A model generated the notes under the pieces. The model searched no databases. It was given only the letters and a program-made list of their open reading frames with translations, and was not told the DNA's origin. Below are positions 34,860-44,700 of a stretch of DNA of 64,000 nt, piece by piece. Origin of the DNA: Chitinophagales bacterium (GTDB lineage Bacteria; Bacteroidota; Bacteroidia; Chitinophagales; Chitinophagaceae); contig JAFLBJ010000001.1 in NCBI GenBank assembly GCA_017303415.1, forward strand, positions 2,604,001 through 2,668,000, given 5' to 3'. The translations under genes were made by a program, and so were the position numbers. The number at the start of each line of letters is the position of its first letter. Within the stretch, counting starts at the first letter, position 1.

Positions 34860-35879
34860 TCAAAAATAACTTTTCGATCGAACCAGTTCCTCTACACCTT
34901 CCCGGCGCAGCGCGTAACTAAACCCCGGGTGAATGGAAAAGGCGCCTGCCTCACCATTCTTACCCAATGCCAGAAAAGCAACTTGGATCTCCTTCACCTT
35001 ATCTCCTTTAATCCGAACGATCCGTTCAATGATCTTTTTGCAGGCCTCTTCGGGTGACATCCCTTGCCGCATACATTCCACCACAGAATGGGAACCGGCG
35101 ACCCGGATAACATCTTCGCCCTGACCAGTGGCGGTACAGGCCCCCACCTCATTGTCTACATACAAACCGGCACCAATGATGGGCGAATCACCCAAACGTC
35201 CACGCATTTTAAAACCAGCCCCGCTCGTGGTACAGCTACCACTCAGGTTTCCCCTGGCATCCATTGCTACCATGCCGATGGTATCATGGTTCCATTCGCC
35301 ATTCTCCAGTTTGGCCGGAGCAAAGGGTCCATGCCCCTGTTTATTCTCTACATTTATTTGAGGTGGTTTGTATTCAGATCGCTTGAGCCAGTTCTCATAG
35401 GCCTTCTGTGCCTCCGGAGAAAGCTTGCCATCCTCAAGGGGAAAGCCTTCGGCTACCGCAAATTGTTGCGCCCCCGCCCCTACCAACATCACATGGGGAG
35501 TTTTTTCCATTACCCTTCTGGCCACGGAAATAGGATGTTTGATCCTTTCCAGAAAGGCCACACTCCCGCAATTGAAATGCTCATCCATGATACAGGCATC
35601 CAGTGTAACAAATCCATCACGATCGGGATTTGCACCAAGACCTACACAACAATTCTGGGAATCCTCGGTTACCATTACCCCCTGTTCAACCGCATCAAGT
35701 GCACGCCCCTGTTTACTCAATACCTCCCAGGCCGCTTTATTGGCTGCAAGCCCTGCATCCCAGGTTGAAATAACAACAGGACCGGTATATGTATTGGGTG
35801 ATGCCTTTAGTTTAGTACTTAACGCCACTCCGAGACCACCTAAGAAGGTGCGATGGAGAAAATTTCGTCTGTCTTGCAT
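34860..35879 (-). CDS. Tat-exported glycosylasparaginase (N-terminal nucleophile hydrolase)
   Basis: 339 residues. Tat-like signal DRRNFLHRTFLGGLGVAL. Conserved ALDAVEQGVMVTEDSQ, then the autocleavage site HDTIGMVAMD, where Thr200 becomes the catalytic N-terminal nucleophile after cleavage, followed by GSCTTSGAGFKM and GRLGDSPIIGAGLY. These are features of N4-(beta-N-acetylglucosaminyl)-asparaginases, which release Asn-linked GlcNAc from glycoprotein remnants. The NagB-LmbE fusion nearby would use GlcNAc-derived sugars. Confidence 0.9.
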   Translation of the reverse strand: MQDRRNFLHRTFLGGLGVALSTKLKASPNTYTGPVVISTWDAGLAANKAAWEVLSKQGRALDAVEQGVMVTEDSQNCCVGLGANPDRDGFVTLDACIMDEHFNCGSVAFLERIKHPISVARRVMEKTPHVMLVGAGAQQFAVAEGFPLEDGKLSPEAQKAYENWLKRSEYKPPQINVENKQGHGPFAPAKLENGEWNHDTIGMVAMDARGNLSGSCTTSGAGFKMRGRLGDSPIIGAGLYVDNEVGACTATGQGEDVIRVAGSHSVVECMRQGMSPEEACKKIIERIVRIKGDKVKEIQVAFLALGKNGEAGAFSIHPGFSYALRREGVEELVRSKSYF

Positions 35880-35899
35880 GGGAAAGAATTATTTTTTTG

Positions 35900-35965
35900 G
35901 TTTCTCGCAGCGCACGCCAAGCATCAGTCGGCCGCTGCGGCCTTACTAAACTTAACGAACGTTGC
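35900..35965. repeat. Degenerate dispersed intergenic repeat
   Basis: Begins with the 13-mer GTTTCTCGCAGCG shared with the hisD-hisC hairpin and contains CGCTGCGG and AACTTAACGAACGTTGCGGG segments. A shorter related piece is at about 37923-37956 (CTTAACTTAGCGACCCTTG). No coding potential. Confidence 0.45.
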
Positions 35966-35976
35966 GGGAAACTGTA

Positions 35977-36441
35977 TTAGCGATTCATAAATTCATTCAA
36001 CTTTTTTACAGCATTCCGATGAATGGCCCGCTGGAAAAACCCCGACCAGCCAAACAACACTCCCTTCCAACCCATTGCCTGACGGGTCCAACCATACAGG
36101 CTAAACGCATCTGAATGTTCAATGATCTTTCCCTCGCCAAACTTCATATAGGCTTTTATCCTGTTCACAACACGTCTCTTGGTCTTTGAAAAAGTATAGA
36201 CCGCCGTCCACTCACAGGTGCCATACTCATCGGGCGAGTCGGGGTCCGAAAATTCTATGGAAAGATCTTTGCTGCTTTTGATCAGCATCTCCCACATGGC
36301 CCTTACCTGCTCGGCGTTTAAAAGCCCAAAAACAGGATCGCTAAATACCGCGTCGTCATGGTAACAGGCCTGCATAGCCCTGAAATCCTTTTCCTGAAAA
36401 GCCGTATAGAACCGGCTCATTAATAGTTCATTGTCATTCAT
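35977..36441 (-). CDS. SnoaL/NTF2-like family protein
   Basis: 154 residues. FYTAFQEKDFRAMQACYHDDAVFSDPVFGLL is the typical start of the NTF2-like cone fold used for ketosteroid-isomerase-type and binding domains. A C-terminal segment (GWKGVLFGWSGFFQRAIHRNAVKKL) is rather hydrophobic and basic. Function unknown. Alone on the minus strand, divergent from the FMN reductase gene. Confidence 0.78.
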   Translation of the reverse strand: MNDNELLMSRFYTAFQEKDFRAMQACYHDDAVFSDPVFGLLNAEQVRAMWEMLIKSSKDLSIEFSDPDSPDEYGTCEWTAVYTFSKTKRRVVNRIKAYMKFGEGKIIEHSDAFSLYGWTRQAMGWKGVLFGWSGFFQRAIHRNAVKKLNEFMNR

Positions 36442-36592
36442 GGGGAAAAATTACGGGTTTCGTCTGAATTATCACCAACCTTGTCCTGACATTCTTGTTA
36501 TCTCTCTGACATTCCGGCTGAAAATAAGGTTTGGAAATAAATTTGATGTTTAAACATTGATTATATATCTTTACATTCTAAACAAGTAAAAA

Positions 36593-37156
36593 ATGAGAAT
36601 AGAGATCATATCCGGAAGCCCCCGTTTAGCGAGTGTAACCCGCCGGGTGGCCCTGCATCTGCTGAATGAGTTTAAGCAAAAAACCGAGCATGAAATCGGG
36701 TTGATTGATATGCGTGACTGGAACCACCTGCCCCAGGTTCAAAACGTTTTTACCTCCATTGAAAAGACGCCGGATGCGTTCAAACCGCTGGCTGAAAGGA
36801 TTTTTCAGGCAGATGCATTTGTACTGGTTTCACCGGAATACAATGGCAGTTATTCACCAGCACTTAAGAATATGCTGGATCATTTCCCCAAGCAAGGCCG
36901 AAAAGCCTTTGGCGTGGTAACGGCATCTACGGGAGCCATGGGAGGCATGCGTGCATCACAACAATTACTGTTGTTGGTTCCGGCCTTCTTTGGCATTGCC
37001 TCTCCTTCTATGTTGATCACGCCTTTGGTGGATAAAAAGTTCAATGAAGAAGGGGAATTGCTGGATGATAATTTCCGGAAAAGTATCGATGGATTTTTGA
37101 ATGAGTTTATCTGGCTGGCAGAGGCTGTTTCCAGTAAGAAATTAGTAACGGCGTAA
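36593..37156 (+). CDS. NADPH-dependent FMN reductase
   Basis: 187 residues. Flavodoxin-like fold: IEIISGSPRLASVTRRVA (FMN phosphate loop) and LVSPEYNGSYSPALKNMLDHF, the signature of the NADPH-dependent FMN reductase/ArsH-related family. It probably reduces quinones, azo dyes or free flavin. Followed by two pirin-family genes on the same strand, suggesting a redox or stress function. Confidence 0.88.
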   Translation: MRIEIISGSPRLASVTRRVALHLLNEFKQKTEHEIGLIDMRDWNHLPQVQNVFTSIEKTPDAFKPLAERIFQADAFVLVSPEYNGSYSPALKNMLDHFPKQGRKAFGVVTASTGAMGGMRASQQLLLLVPAFFGIASPSMLITPLVDKKFNEEGELLDDNFRKSIDGFLNEFIWLAEAVSSKKLVTA

Positions 37157-37191
37157 AATCTGGTTTCGCGCAACATGAATTAAAATAATGA

Positions 37192-37905
37192 ATGATGAAT
37201 ACACTACTTCACACCGCCGATTCGCGCGGTAAAGCCGACCACGGGTGGCTAAAGAGTTTTCATACGTTTAGCTTCTCTTCGTACTACAATGCAGAGCGTG
37301 TCCATTTTGGTGCTTTGCGGGTATTGAACGATGATACAGTAGCGCCAGGTATGGGTTTTGGCACCCATCCTCATGATAATATGGAAATCATTTCCATCCC
37401 ACTTGCTGGTGACCTGGAACACCGGGACAGCATGGGAAACACAACCATTATCCGGGAAGGGGATGTACAGGTAATGAGTGCAGGTACGGGTATCCGGCAC
37501 TCCGAAATGAATCATAACAAGGATAAGGAAGTACGTTTTCTCCAGATCTGGATCATTCCGGAAAAGAAAAATGTGGAACCCCGGTATGACCAACAGAATT
37601 TTAGCGGGGCCGATAAAACCAATCGATGGCTGACTGTAGTATCCCCGTTGGGTAAACCGGACGGAGGCGTACAGGTTCATCAGCAAACCTGGTTTAGTCT
37701 GTCAAAACTCGAAGCCGGTAAATCCCTGGAATATTCATTACACCGAAAAGGGAATGGCGTTTATCTTTTTATATTGGAAGGGACCGCTGAAGTAAATGGA
37801 CAAGCATTGGCCCGACGGGATGGTCTGGCTATTACCAATACCGATCAGCTCTCTGTTTCCAGCGCCAGCGGTGCGGAGATCCTGCTGATGGAAATCCCGG
37901 TTTAA
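37192..37905 (+). CDS. Pirin family protein (YhaK-like)
   Basis: 237 residues, bicupin. HTFSFSSYYNAERVHFGALRV, GFGTHPHDNMEIISIPL, HRDSMGN and MSAGTGIRHSEMNH carry the conserved metal-binding His/Glu set of the N-terminal cupin. Some members have quercetinase activity. Starts 35 nt after the FMN reductase. A second ATG three bases later is possible. Confidence 0.88.
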   Translation: MMNTLLHTADSRGKADHGWLKSFHTFSFSSYYNAERVHFGALRVLNDDTVAPGMGFGTHPHDNMEIISIPLAGDLEHRDSMGNTTIIREGDVQVMSAGTGIRHSEMNHNKDKEVRFLQIWIIPEKKNVEPRYDQQNFSGADKTNRWLTVVSPLGKPDGGVQVHQQTWFSLSKLEAGKSLEYSLHRKGNGVYLFILEGTAEVNGQALARRDGLAITNTDQLSVSSASGAEILLMEIPV

Positions 37906-37970
37906 TTCATTTTTTCACCCAGCGGGCGTCCTTAACTTAGCGACCCTTGCGGGAATCAAAACAAAACATC

Positions 37971-38849
37971 ATGAAAAATAATAGATCCATCGAAGCCATC
38001 ATTGCCCCTCCTCCACCCCATATGGTGGGCAATGGGTTCAGGGTGCATAATTTCTTTCCCAACAGCCGTTTTATTGATAAAAAACGGATGAGCCCCTTCT
38101 TTCTGCTGGACTATAATTCAAAAGTAGATTTTGCCGCTACGGACGAACCCCGGGGTGTAGGCGTTCATCCGCACCGGGGCTTTGAAACGGTGACCATTGC
38201 CTACCATGGGCGGATCGCGCATCATGACAGTGCGGGCAATAGCGGGGTAATTGGTGAGGGTGATGTACAATGGATGACCGCTGCATCCGGTTTACTCCAT
38301 AAGGAATATCATGAGAAAACTTATAGTCAGACAGGTGGCCCTTTTCAAATGGTACAGCTTTGGGTGAACCTGCCGGCCAAAGACAAAAAGAGCCCGCCCA
38401 AATACCAGGAAGTGCTTCGTGAAAAAATGGGCAAACACCTTCTTGACGACAAGATCAGTGAGGTGGAAGTCATTGCAGGAAGTTATGGTGAGGTCAAAGG
38501 CCCGGCTTCAACCTTCACCCCAATGCACGTTTACAACCTGCGGTTAAAAAAAGGGGCCAAACTTCCCCTTTCCTTTCCAACAGAATACAATACCGGATTA
38601 TTGGTAATTGAAGGGGCTGCCCAGGTGAATGGACAAGCCGCCGGCCCGGATCATTTTATTTTATTAAAAAATGATGGGGAATCCTTTGAAGTGGAAGCTA
38701 CCGAAGACCTGGTGATGTTGGTCCTCTCCGGCCAACCCATTGATGAACCCATTGTAGCCTATGGCCCATTTTTGATGAATACATGGGATGAAGTAGAACA
38801 GGCCATAGAGGATGTTAATAAAGGTAAATTCGGCATATTGGAAGATTAA
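37971..38849 (+). CDS. Pirin family protein
   Basis: 292 residues. FRVHNFFPNSRFIDKKRMSPFFLLDYN, GVHPHRGFETVTIAYHG, HHDSAGN and WMTAASGLLHKEYH give the pirin metal site. It is a longer paralogue of the preceding gene and may act on flavonoids or related catechols. The ATG at 37971 is used; an upstream TTG at 37947 is less likely. A degenerate intergenic repeat precedes it. Confidence 0.88.
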   Translation: MKNNRSIEAIIAPPPPHMVGNGFRVHNFFPNSRFIDKKRMSPFFLLDYNSKVDFAATDEPRGVGVHPHRGFETVTIAYHGRIAHHDSAGNSGVIGEGDVQWMTAASGLLHKEYHEKTYSQTGGPFQMVQLWVNLPAKDKKSPPKYQEVLREKMGKHLLDDKISEVEVIAGSYGEVKGPASTFTPMHVYNLRLKKGAKLPLSFPTEYNTGLLVIEGAAQVNGQAAGPDHFILLKNDGESFEVEATEDLVMLVLSGQPIDEPIVAYGPFLMNTWDEVEQAIEDVNKGKFGILED

Positions 38850-38882
38850 TAATTATATTCGGGCACCAAATCACCGCGTGCT

Positions 38883-40793
38883 ATGAGTATGGTTGATTCA
38901 TTTGAAAAGATCCCGGTCCATATATTCCCCGATCTCAAGAAAGGCTCTCAATATGTGGCCAAACTGATCGCAGACCTGATCCGAAAGAAACAGGCAGAGG
39001 GAAAAAAATGCGTCCTTGGATTAGCTACCGGCTCCACTCCCAAAACCCTCTATGCCGAACTGGTACGGCTGCATAAAGAAGAAGGGTTGAGTTTCAAAAA
39101 TGTTGTCAGTTTTAACCTGGATGAATATTATCCCATCGACAGGGATGCCATGCAGAGTTATTACAATTTCATGCATCGGTACCTCTTCAATCATGTGGAT
39201 ATAGATCCGGCGAATATTCATCTCCCAAATGGCGAGCTCCCCAAAGACGAGATCAAAAAACACTGTCTGGATTATGAACAAATGATCCAGGATGCCGGTG
39301 GTATCGATCTGCAGATTCTCGGTATCGGAAACAATGGACATATTGGCTTCAACGAACCAGGGTCAGGGCTTTATTCCAAGACCCGGATGGTGACACTCGA
39401 TACATCCACCCGTCTGGCCAATGCCTATGAATTTGCCAATATCTCGGAAGTACCCCGGTTGGCCATCACGGTAGGTATCAGTACCATCCTGAAGGCCCGG
39501 CAGATCGTATTGATGGCCTGGGGGCCTGGTAAAGCACCTGTGATACAAAAGGCCTGCGAGGAAGATGATACCGAACAGGTGCCTGCTTCGCTGCTGCAAA
39601 ACCATGATGATGTTCGGTTCGTGATCGATGAATCCGCATCCGGTGAGCTTACCCGGTTCAAATCGCCCTGGCTGACGGGAGAATGTGAATGGACACCGGC
39701 CATGATCAAGAAGGCGGTGATCAATATGGCCTTGAAACTAAAGAAACCCATTCTTTCCCTGACCAATAATGATTACAATGAGTACGGGCTGGGTGACCTG
39801 ATCGTGGAGAAAGGGGATGCGTATGAAATAAATCTTCAGGTCTATTATATGCTCCGGGATTCCATTACTGGATGGCCTGGTGGTAAACCCAATGCTGTTA
39901 TACCCTCACACCCGGAACGAAGCAATCCCTATCCAAAAAAAGTTGTGATCTTCTCCCCCCACCCGGATGATGACATCATCAGTATGGGAGGAACCTTCCA
40001 ACGCTTACATGATCAGGGACATGAAGTTCATGTAGCTTATCAAACCTCTGGCAATATCGCCGTAACCGATGAATTTGTGACCCGGATGCTTGATTTTGCC
40101 GTAGGCTTTGAGGAACTCTCCGGTATTGATACCCAAAAATCAGCCGGGATACTCAACAATGCCCGAGACTTCATTCAATCCAAAAGAAAGAACCAGGTCG
40201 ATACGCCGGAGGTTCGGTCCATTAAGGGACTGATTCGCCGCTGTGAAGCCAGAGCTACTTGTCGCTATGTTGGGCTAGGTGATCACCAGGTACATTTTCA
40301 GGATCTTCCTTTCTATGAAACAGGTACCATCGAAAAGAACCCGATGGGCGAAGAGGATATCCGGATCACCATTGAACTGCTGCGGCAGATAAAACCCCAC
40401 CAGGTCTATTGTGCCGGTGATTTTGCCGATCCACATGGCACCCATATTGTTTGCTTTAATGTGGTATTGGAAGCCTTAAAAAGAATCAAAACTGGCGGCA
40501 AGGATCCCTGGATCAATGATTGCTGGCTTTGGTTGTACAAAGGAGCCTGGCAGGAATGGAACATTGAAGAAATTGAAATGGCCATTCCTATGAGCCCCGA
40601 CCAGGTCATGAAAAAACGCTTTGGCATCTTCATACATCAATCGCAAAAAGATATGGTTCCCTTCCAGGGCAGCGATGACCGGGAGTTTTGGCAAAGGGCA
40701 GAAGAGCGAAACGCGGCAACGGCCAAACTCTATGCAGACCTGGGATTAACTCATTATGCGGCTATGGAGGCGTTTGTGAGGTGGCATTATTAG
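38883..40793 (+). CDS. nagB: Glucosamine-6-phosphate deaminase fused to a LmbE/PIG-L deacetylase domain
   Basis: 636 residues, about 2.3 times normal NagB. The N-terminal NagB domain (about 1-270) has LATGSTPKTLYAEL, FNLDEYYPI, and LGIGNNGHIGFNEPGS with the catalytic Asp/His. After a linker, a LmbE-type zinc deacetylase domain (about 355-636) has IFSPHPDDDIISMGG and DPHGTHIVC zinc ligands. A fused enzyme could deacetylate an N-acetylglucosamine species and then deaminate GlcN6P to fructose-6-P. Gene order after two pirins has no obvious link. The end abuts heptamer element B. Confidence 0.88.
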   Translation: MSMVDSFEKIPVHIFPDLKKGSQYVAKLIADLIRKKQAEGKKCVLGLATGSTPKTLYAELVRLHKEEGLSFKNVVSFNLDEYYPIDRDAMQSYYNFMHRYLFNHVDIDPANIHLPNGELPKDEIKKHCLDYEQMIQDAGGIDLQILGIGNNGHIGFNEPGSGLYSKTRMVTLDTSTRLANAYEFANISEVPRLAITVGISTILKARQIVLMAWGPGKAPVIQKACEEDDTEQVPASLLQNHDDVRFVIDESASGELTRFKSPWLTGECEWTPAMIKKAVINMALKLKKPILSLTNNDYNEYGLGDLIVEKGDAYEINLQVYYMLRDSITGWPGGKPNAVIPSHPERSNPYPKKVVIFSPHPDDDIISMGGTFQRLHDQGHEVHVAYQTSGNIAVTDEFVTRMLDFAVGFEELSGIDTQKSAGILNNARDFIQSKRKNQVDTPEVRSIKGLIRRCEARATCRYVGLGDHQVHFQDLPFYETGTIEKNPMGEEDIRITIELLRQIKPHQVYCAGDFADPHGTHIVCFNVVLEALKRIKTGGKDPWINDCWLWLYKGAWQEWNIEEIEMAIPMSPDQVMKKRFGIFIHQSQKDMVPFQGSDDREFWQRAEERNAATAKLYADLGLTHYAAMEAFVRWHY

Positions 40794-40798
40794 CGTTG

Positions 40799-41096
40799 GA
40801 GGACGGAGGACGGAGGAAGGATGACAGATGACGGATGTTGGATGTTGGATGTTGGGTGTTGGGTGTTAGATGACAGATGACGGATGACAGATGACGGATG
40901 TTGGATGTCGGATGTTGGATGATAGTGATTAAGATTTAAAGTTAATTATAAAAAGAGAGGGGCTTGAATTTCTTCAGGCCCCTCTTCCTATTTAATCTTA
41001 AATTATATATTTTAACCACTATCATCCAACATCCGTCATCTGTCATCCAACATCCAACATCCGTCATCTGTCATCCGTCATCCGTCATCTATCCTC
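40799..41096. repeat. 95-nt-core heptamer element, copy B
   Basis: Left arm 40799-40924: 18 in-phase heptamers (GAGGACG, GATGACR, GATGTTG, GGTGTTG and others) ending GATGATA. Core 40925-41019, exactly 95 nt, with stem AGAGGGGC / GCCCCTCT (40956-40963, 40978-40985) and T-rich 3' side. Right arm 41020-41096: 11 heptamers from TATCATC through CAACATC, CGTCATC and TGTCATC to TATCCTC. It fills the 309-nt gap between convergent nagB and a response-regulator gene, whose stop codon starts 7 nt after the array. Confidence 0.92.
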
Positions 41097-41102
41097 CGTC
41101 CC

Positions 41103-41732
41103 CTAAATCAACGAATTCTCCAACGCATACCTTGTCAAATCAGCATTGGTCTTCATTCCCATTTTCTCCAATATACGCGATCGGTAGGTGCTGATGGTGG
41201 TGGCACTGAGGTTGAGTTGTTCAGCGATCTCGGAAACAGATTTTCCGGCAGCGATCATTTTAAAGACATCGAATTCCCGGTCGCTCAGAAATTCATGCAT
41301 TTTTTTCTGTGAATCATATCCCAGCGCATTGGCCAGTTTTTCGGCGATAGAGGGCGTAATGAACTTCCGACCCAGGCGAATGGTTTGAAGTGCCCGGATC
41401 AGGTCATCATGCACGGTGTCTTTATTCAAATAACCCGAGGCCCCTGCTTTTAATACACGTAGTGCATATTGATCTTCTGAGTGCATGCTCATGATCAAAA
41501 CAGGAAGATCTGGTTTTATTTGTTTGATTTGCTGAAGCGCTTCCAGGCCACTACGACCGGGCATAGTAATATCACAGATCACGACATCCCAATCTTTCTT
41601 GATGATGTACTCGATCAGCGTTTCCACATCGCCCGCTTCACCAAATTCGGCGGAGGGATATTCTTCAGAGATTAATTGCTTAATTCCCTTTCTGACGATG
41701 GCATGATCATCTGCGATAATAATTCGAATCAT
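41103..41732 (-). CDS. NarL/LuxR-type response regulator
   Basis: 209 residues. Receiver domain with IIIADDHAIVRKG, phospho-acceptor Asp54 in VICDITMPG and the conserved Lys in LNKDT. C-terminal LuxR HTH LSDREFDVFKMIAAGKSVSE. It regulates transcription after phosphorylation, probably by the adjacent kinase. Its ATG overlaps the kinase stop by 4 nt (ATGA), indicating translational coupling. Confidence 0.93.
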   Translation of the reverse strand: MIRIIIADDHAIVRKGIKQLISEEYPSAEFGEAGDVETLIEYIIKKDWDVVICDITMPGRSGLEALQQIKQIKPDLPVLIMSMHSEDQYALRVLKAGASGYLNKDTVHDDLIRALQTIRLGRKFITPSIAEKLANALGYDSQKKMHEFLSDREFDVFKMIAAGKSVSEIAEQLNLSATTISTYRSRILEKMGMKTNADLTRYALENSLI

Positions 41733-44700
41733 CCTTGTGTTTTGTGACTGGCATGAACCATACCGTGAACCGGTACTACAATGCGGATGCTGGTGCCCTT
41801 TCCCCTTGTGCTGGCAATTTCAAAACCTCCACCCAACATCTTTGCCCTTTCGCGCATGCCTAAGATACCCAATGTTTTTTTATTTTCAACAGTTGATGTC
41901 ACAAAACCTTTTCCATTGTCCGATATAGTTAGTTCCATATTTCCTCTGTCATCGCGTAAAACTACGTTTACCTCAGAGGCCTGTGCATGCCGGGCGATAT
42001 TGGTCAACGACTCCTGGTAGATACGGAAAAGCCCATTGGAAACCTTGGAGGGAAGTTTAATATCCTGCCAGTCGGAACGGAAATTGATCTGTATCCCTAC
42101 CTTTTGCTGAAACTCCTGGCTATGCCATTCCAAAGCCGCCACCAGGCCCAGATCATCCAGCATGCTTGGCCGGAGTTCCGAAGATATCTTTCGAACGGTT
42201 TTGACCGTTGTATCGATCAGTTTTAAGAGATTCTGCAATTTTTCCCGTACAACTTCATCCTCTGCATTCAGGCGCTTATGCAACCAGGATACATCCATTT
42301 TCAATACGGTCAATTGTTGTCCCAATTCATCATGGATCTCCCGGGCTACATGCATCCGTTCTTCTTCACGTACATTCTGCAGGTGACCGGTTAGCTCCCT
42401 GAGTTGTTCAGACATCAACCGGTGTCGCTCCTCACTTTCCCGAAGTCTTTCTTCACTCACTTTTCGCTCGGTTACATCCGACATGGAACCCAGTATCTTG
42501 ACCAATTGGCCTTCGCGATAATAGAAGAAGACCCGGTCGTTCACATATTTATACCCCCCATCGGCAAGCCTGAACTTGTATTCCCGCTCCCAATAGGACA
42601 GCTTCCGTTCGATCGCTGAATCAAAATCGCTGATGATCCCTTCCCGTTGGTCAGGATGTATCCGCTTCTCCCATTCCTTGAGATCAAGAGGGGGCAGTTC
42701 AGGATTATGCCCATAATACTGGTAGTGCTTAAGATTCCACCAGGTGGAATTGGTGATCATGTCCTGTTCCCACAAAGCATCGTTGGTAGCCACCGCAATC
42801 TGTTCATATCTCTCCTTGGCCAATAATATTTCCTGTTCGGCCTTCTTCCGCTCGGTGATATCCCGAACGAACCCGATGATATAGTTTCTGTCGCCGATCC
42901 GGATCAGACTGGTCTTGATCTCCACCGGGAATACAGATCCGTCTTTGCGACGGTGGATGGTCTCAAGCCTGACCGGCTGATTCGGTTTGAGAGATTTCCA
43001 GAAATTGGAAAGTTTATCCCAACTGGCAAAATCCGAATCCAACTCCGTAACACGCCGGTTATACAGTTCGGCAGCAGTATAGCCCAATTGCAGTGTAGCC
43101 ACGGGATTGGAATCGACTATTCGTCCCTCTTCGGGTTCACAGAGATAAACGGCATCGGGTGCCTGTTCAATGATCGCTTTTAACCGGGCTTCACTCTCGG
43201 CCAGTTTCATGCTCGAATCCTTGATCTTCTCCTCTGCCTTGATCCGGTCCGTTATATCGGAGATCGTACCAATATACCCGGCCAGATCACCATTTTTATT
43301 GTTGAGAGGTACCACCTTCCCGGATATCCAGGCCAGTTCACCCCCCGGACGAACCACCCTGAATTCCTCAATGGATTCCGATTGTTTTCTGAACCAGTTA
43401 TTGACCACTCTGTCCCGGTCGGCCGAATGCACCACCTTCTCCCAACCCAGGTTCATCAGGTCATCTGATGCCATCCCTGTTGTCTGAAGAAAAGATTCAT
43501 TGACATAAATGGTTCGCCCTTCCACGTCACATTGAAAAATACCCACGGGGGCATTCACCGTTAGGGTACGAAAACGAAGTTCGCTATTGATGATTTCTTC
43601 CTCCGCCCTTTTGCGAATGGATATATCACGAATAAATCCGATCACGGTATTGAAAGAAGTCAGTTTGGCATTGATTTCGATATCCACCGTGCTCCCATTC
43701 TTTCGCACCAATTTTCTTTCAAATACCTGGCTGTGGTCGGTATGAAGATTTTGTGGAAAAGGTGAATGGGAAGCCGAATGTCCGTCGATCAATTGCCCGA
43801 AGGAGAAGTTCAGAAGAATATCTTCCGCATAACCGGTCAGGCCCACCATGCTTTTATTCACCTGAAGTATGCGTCCGTCCCGTTCGCAGATCACAATTCC
43901 ATCCGATGCCTGTTCAATCAACGAACGATACCGCTCTTCGCTTCTTCGAATGGCCAGTTCGGAATTCTTTTTCTCGGTGATGTCACGGGCGATGGCCATG
44001 ATATGCCCATCGGGTAAAATTTTGGAATGAAGTTCAGCGATAAAACCCGAACCATCCTTTCGCCTGATCCGTCGCTGGTCGGTGACGGAAGCACCACTAC
44101 GGAGTTCTTCAAACCGCAAGGGCATTTGTTGCAGCTCTTCGGCAAAAAGAAAATCCGTTATGCGCAAGTTGGCTACTTCTTCTTTTAAATATCCCGTATA
44201 ACGTAAAGCCGATTGATTGAACTCCAGCATTCGGCCACTCTGGTCATACACCACGATGGCATCGGATGCCTGTTCGATCAGGGTACGATATTTTAATTCA
44301 CTTTGTCGAAGCGCCTCTGCAGCCAGTCGGCGATCGGAAATATCCCGGGTAATGATATTGGCCCCTGTGATCTTACCCGATTCATCATAAACCGGAGAAT
44401 AATTTACCACCCGCCAATGTTGTTCCCCATTCATAACCACTTCCACTTCATATTCTATCCGTTCTCCGGCAAATACCCGGTCATAGTTCTTTTTAATCTC
44501 CATCGCACGTTCCTCCGGCAACACATCAATGATATAGGTACCTGAAGTGATATTAACGCCCCAGGACTTGAAAAGATTTTCATGGGCTGAGTCATTGATC
44601 AATCTGACCTTGTACGATTTGTCAATGACATAATAGTCATCCGCCATACTCGCCATGATCTGGTGCAGGTTCTCCCGATTGGAAACCAGCTCGGAAGTCC

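Noticed and set aside
40964-41194. A 76-codon plus-strand frame across element B
   Set aside because: It is translation of core and heptamer repeats and overlaps a response-regulator gene antisense.
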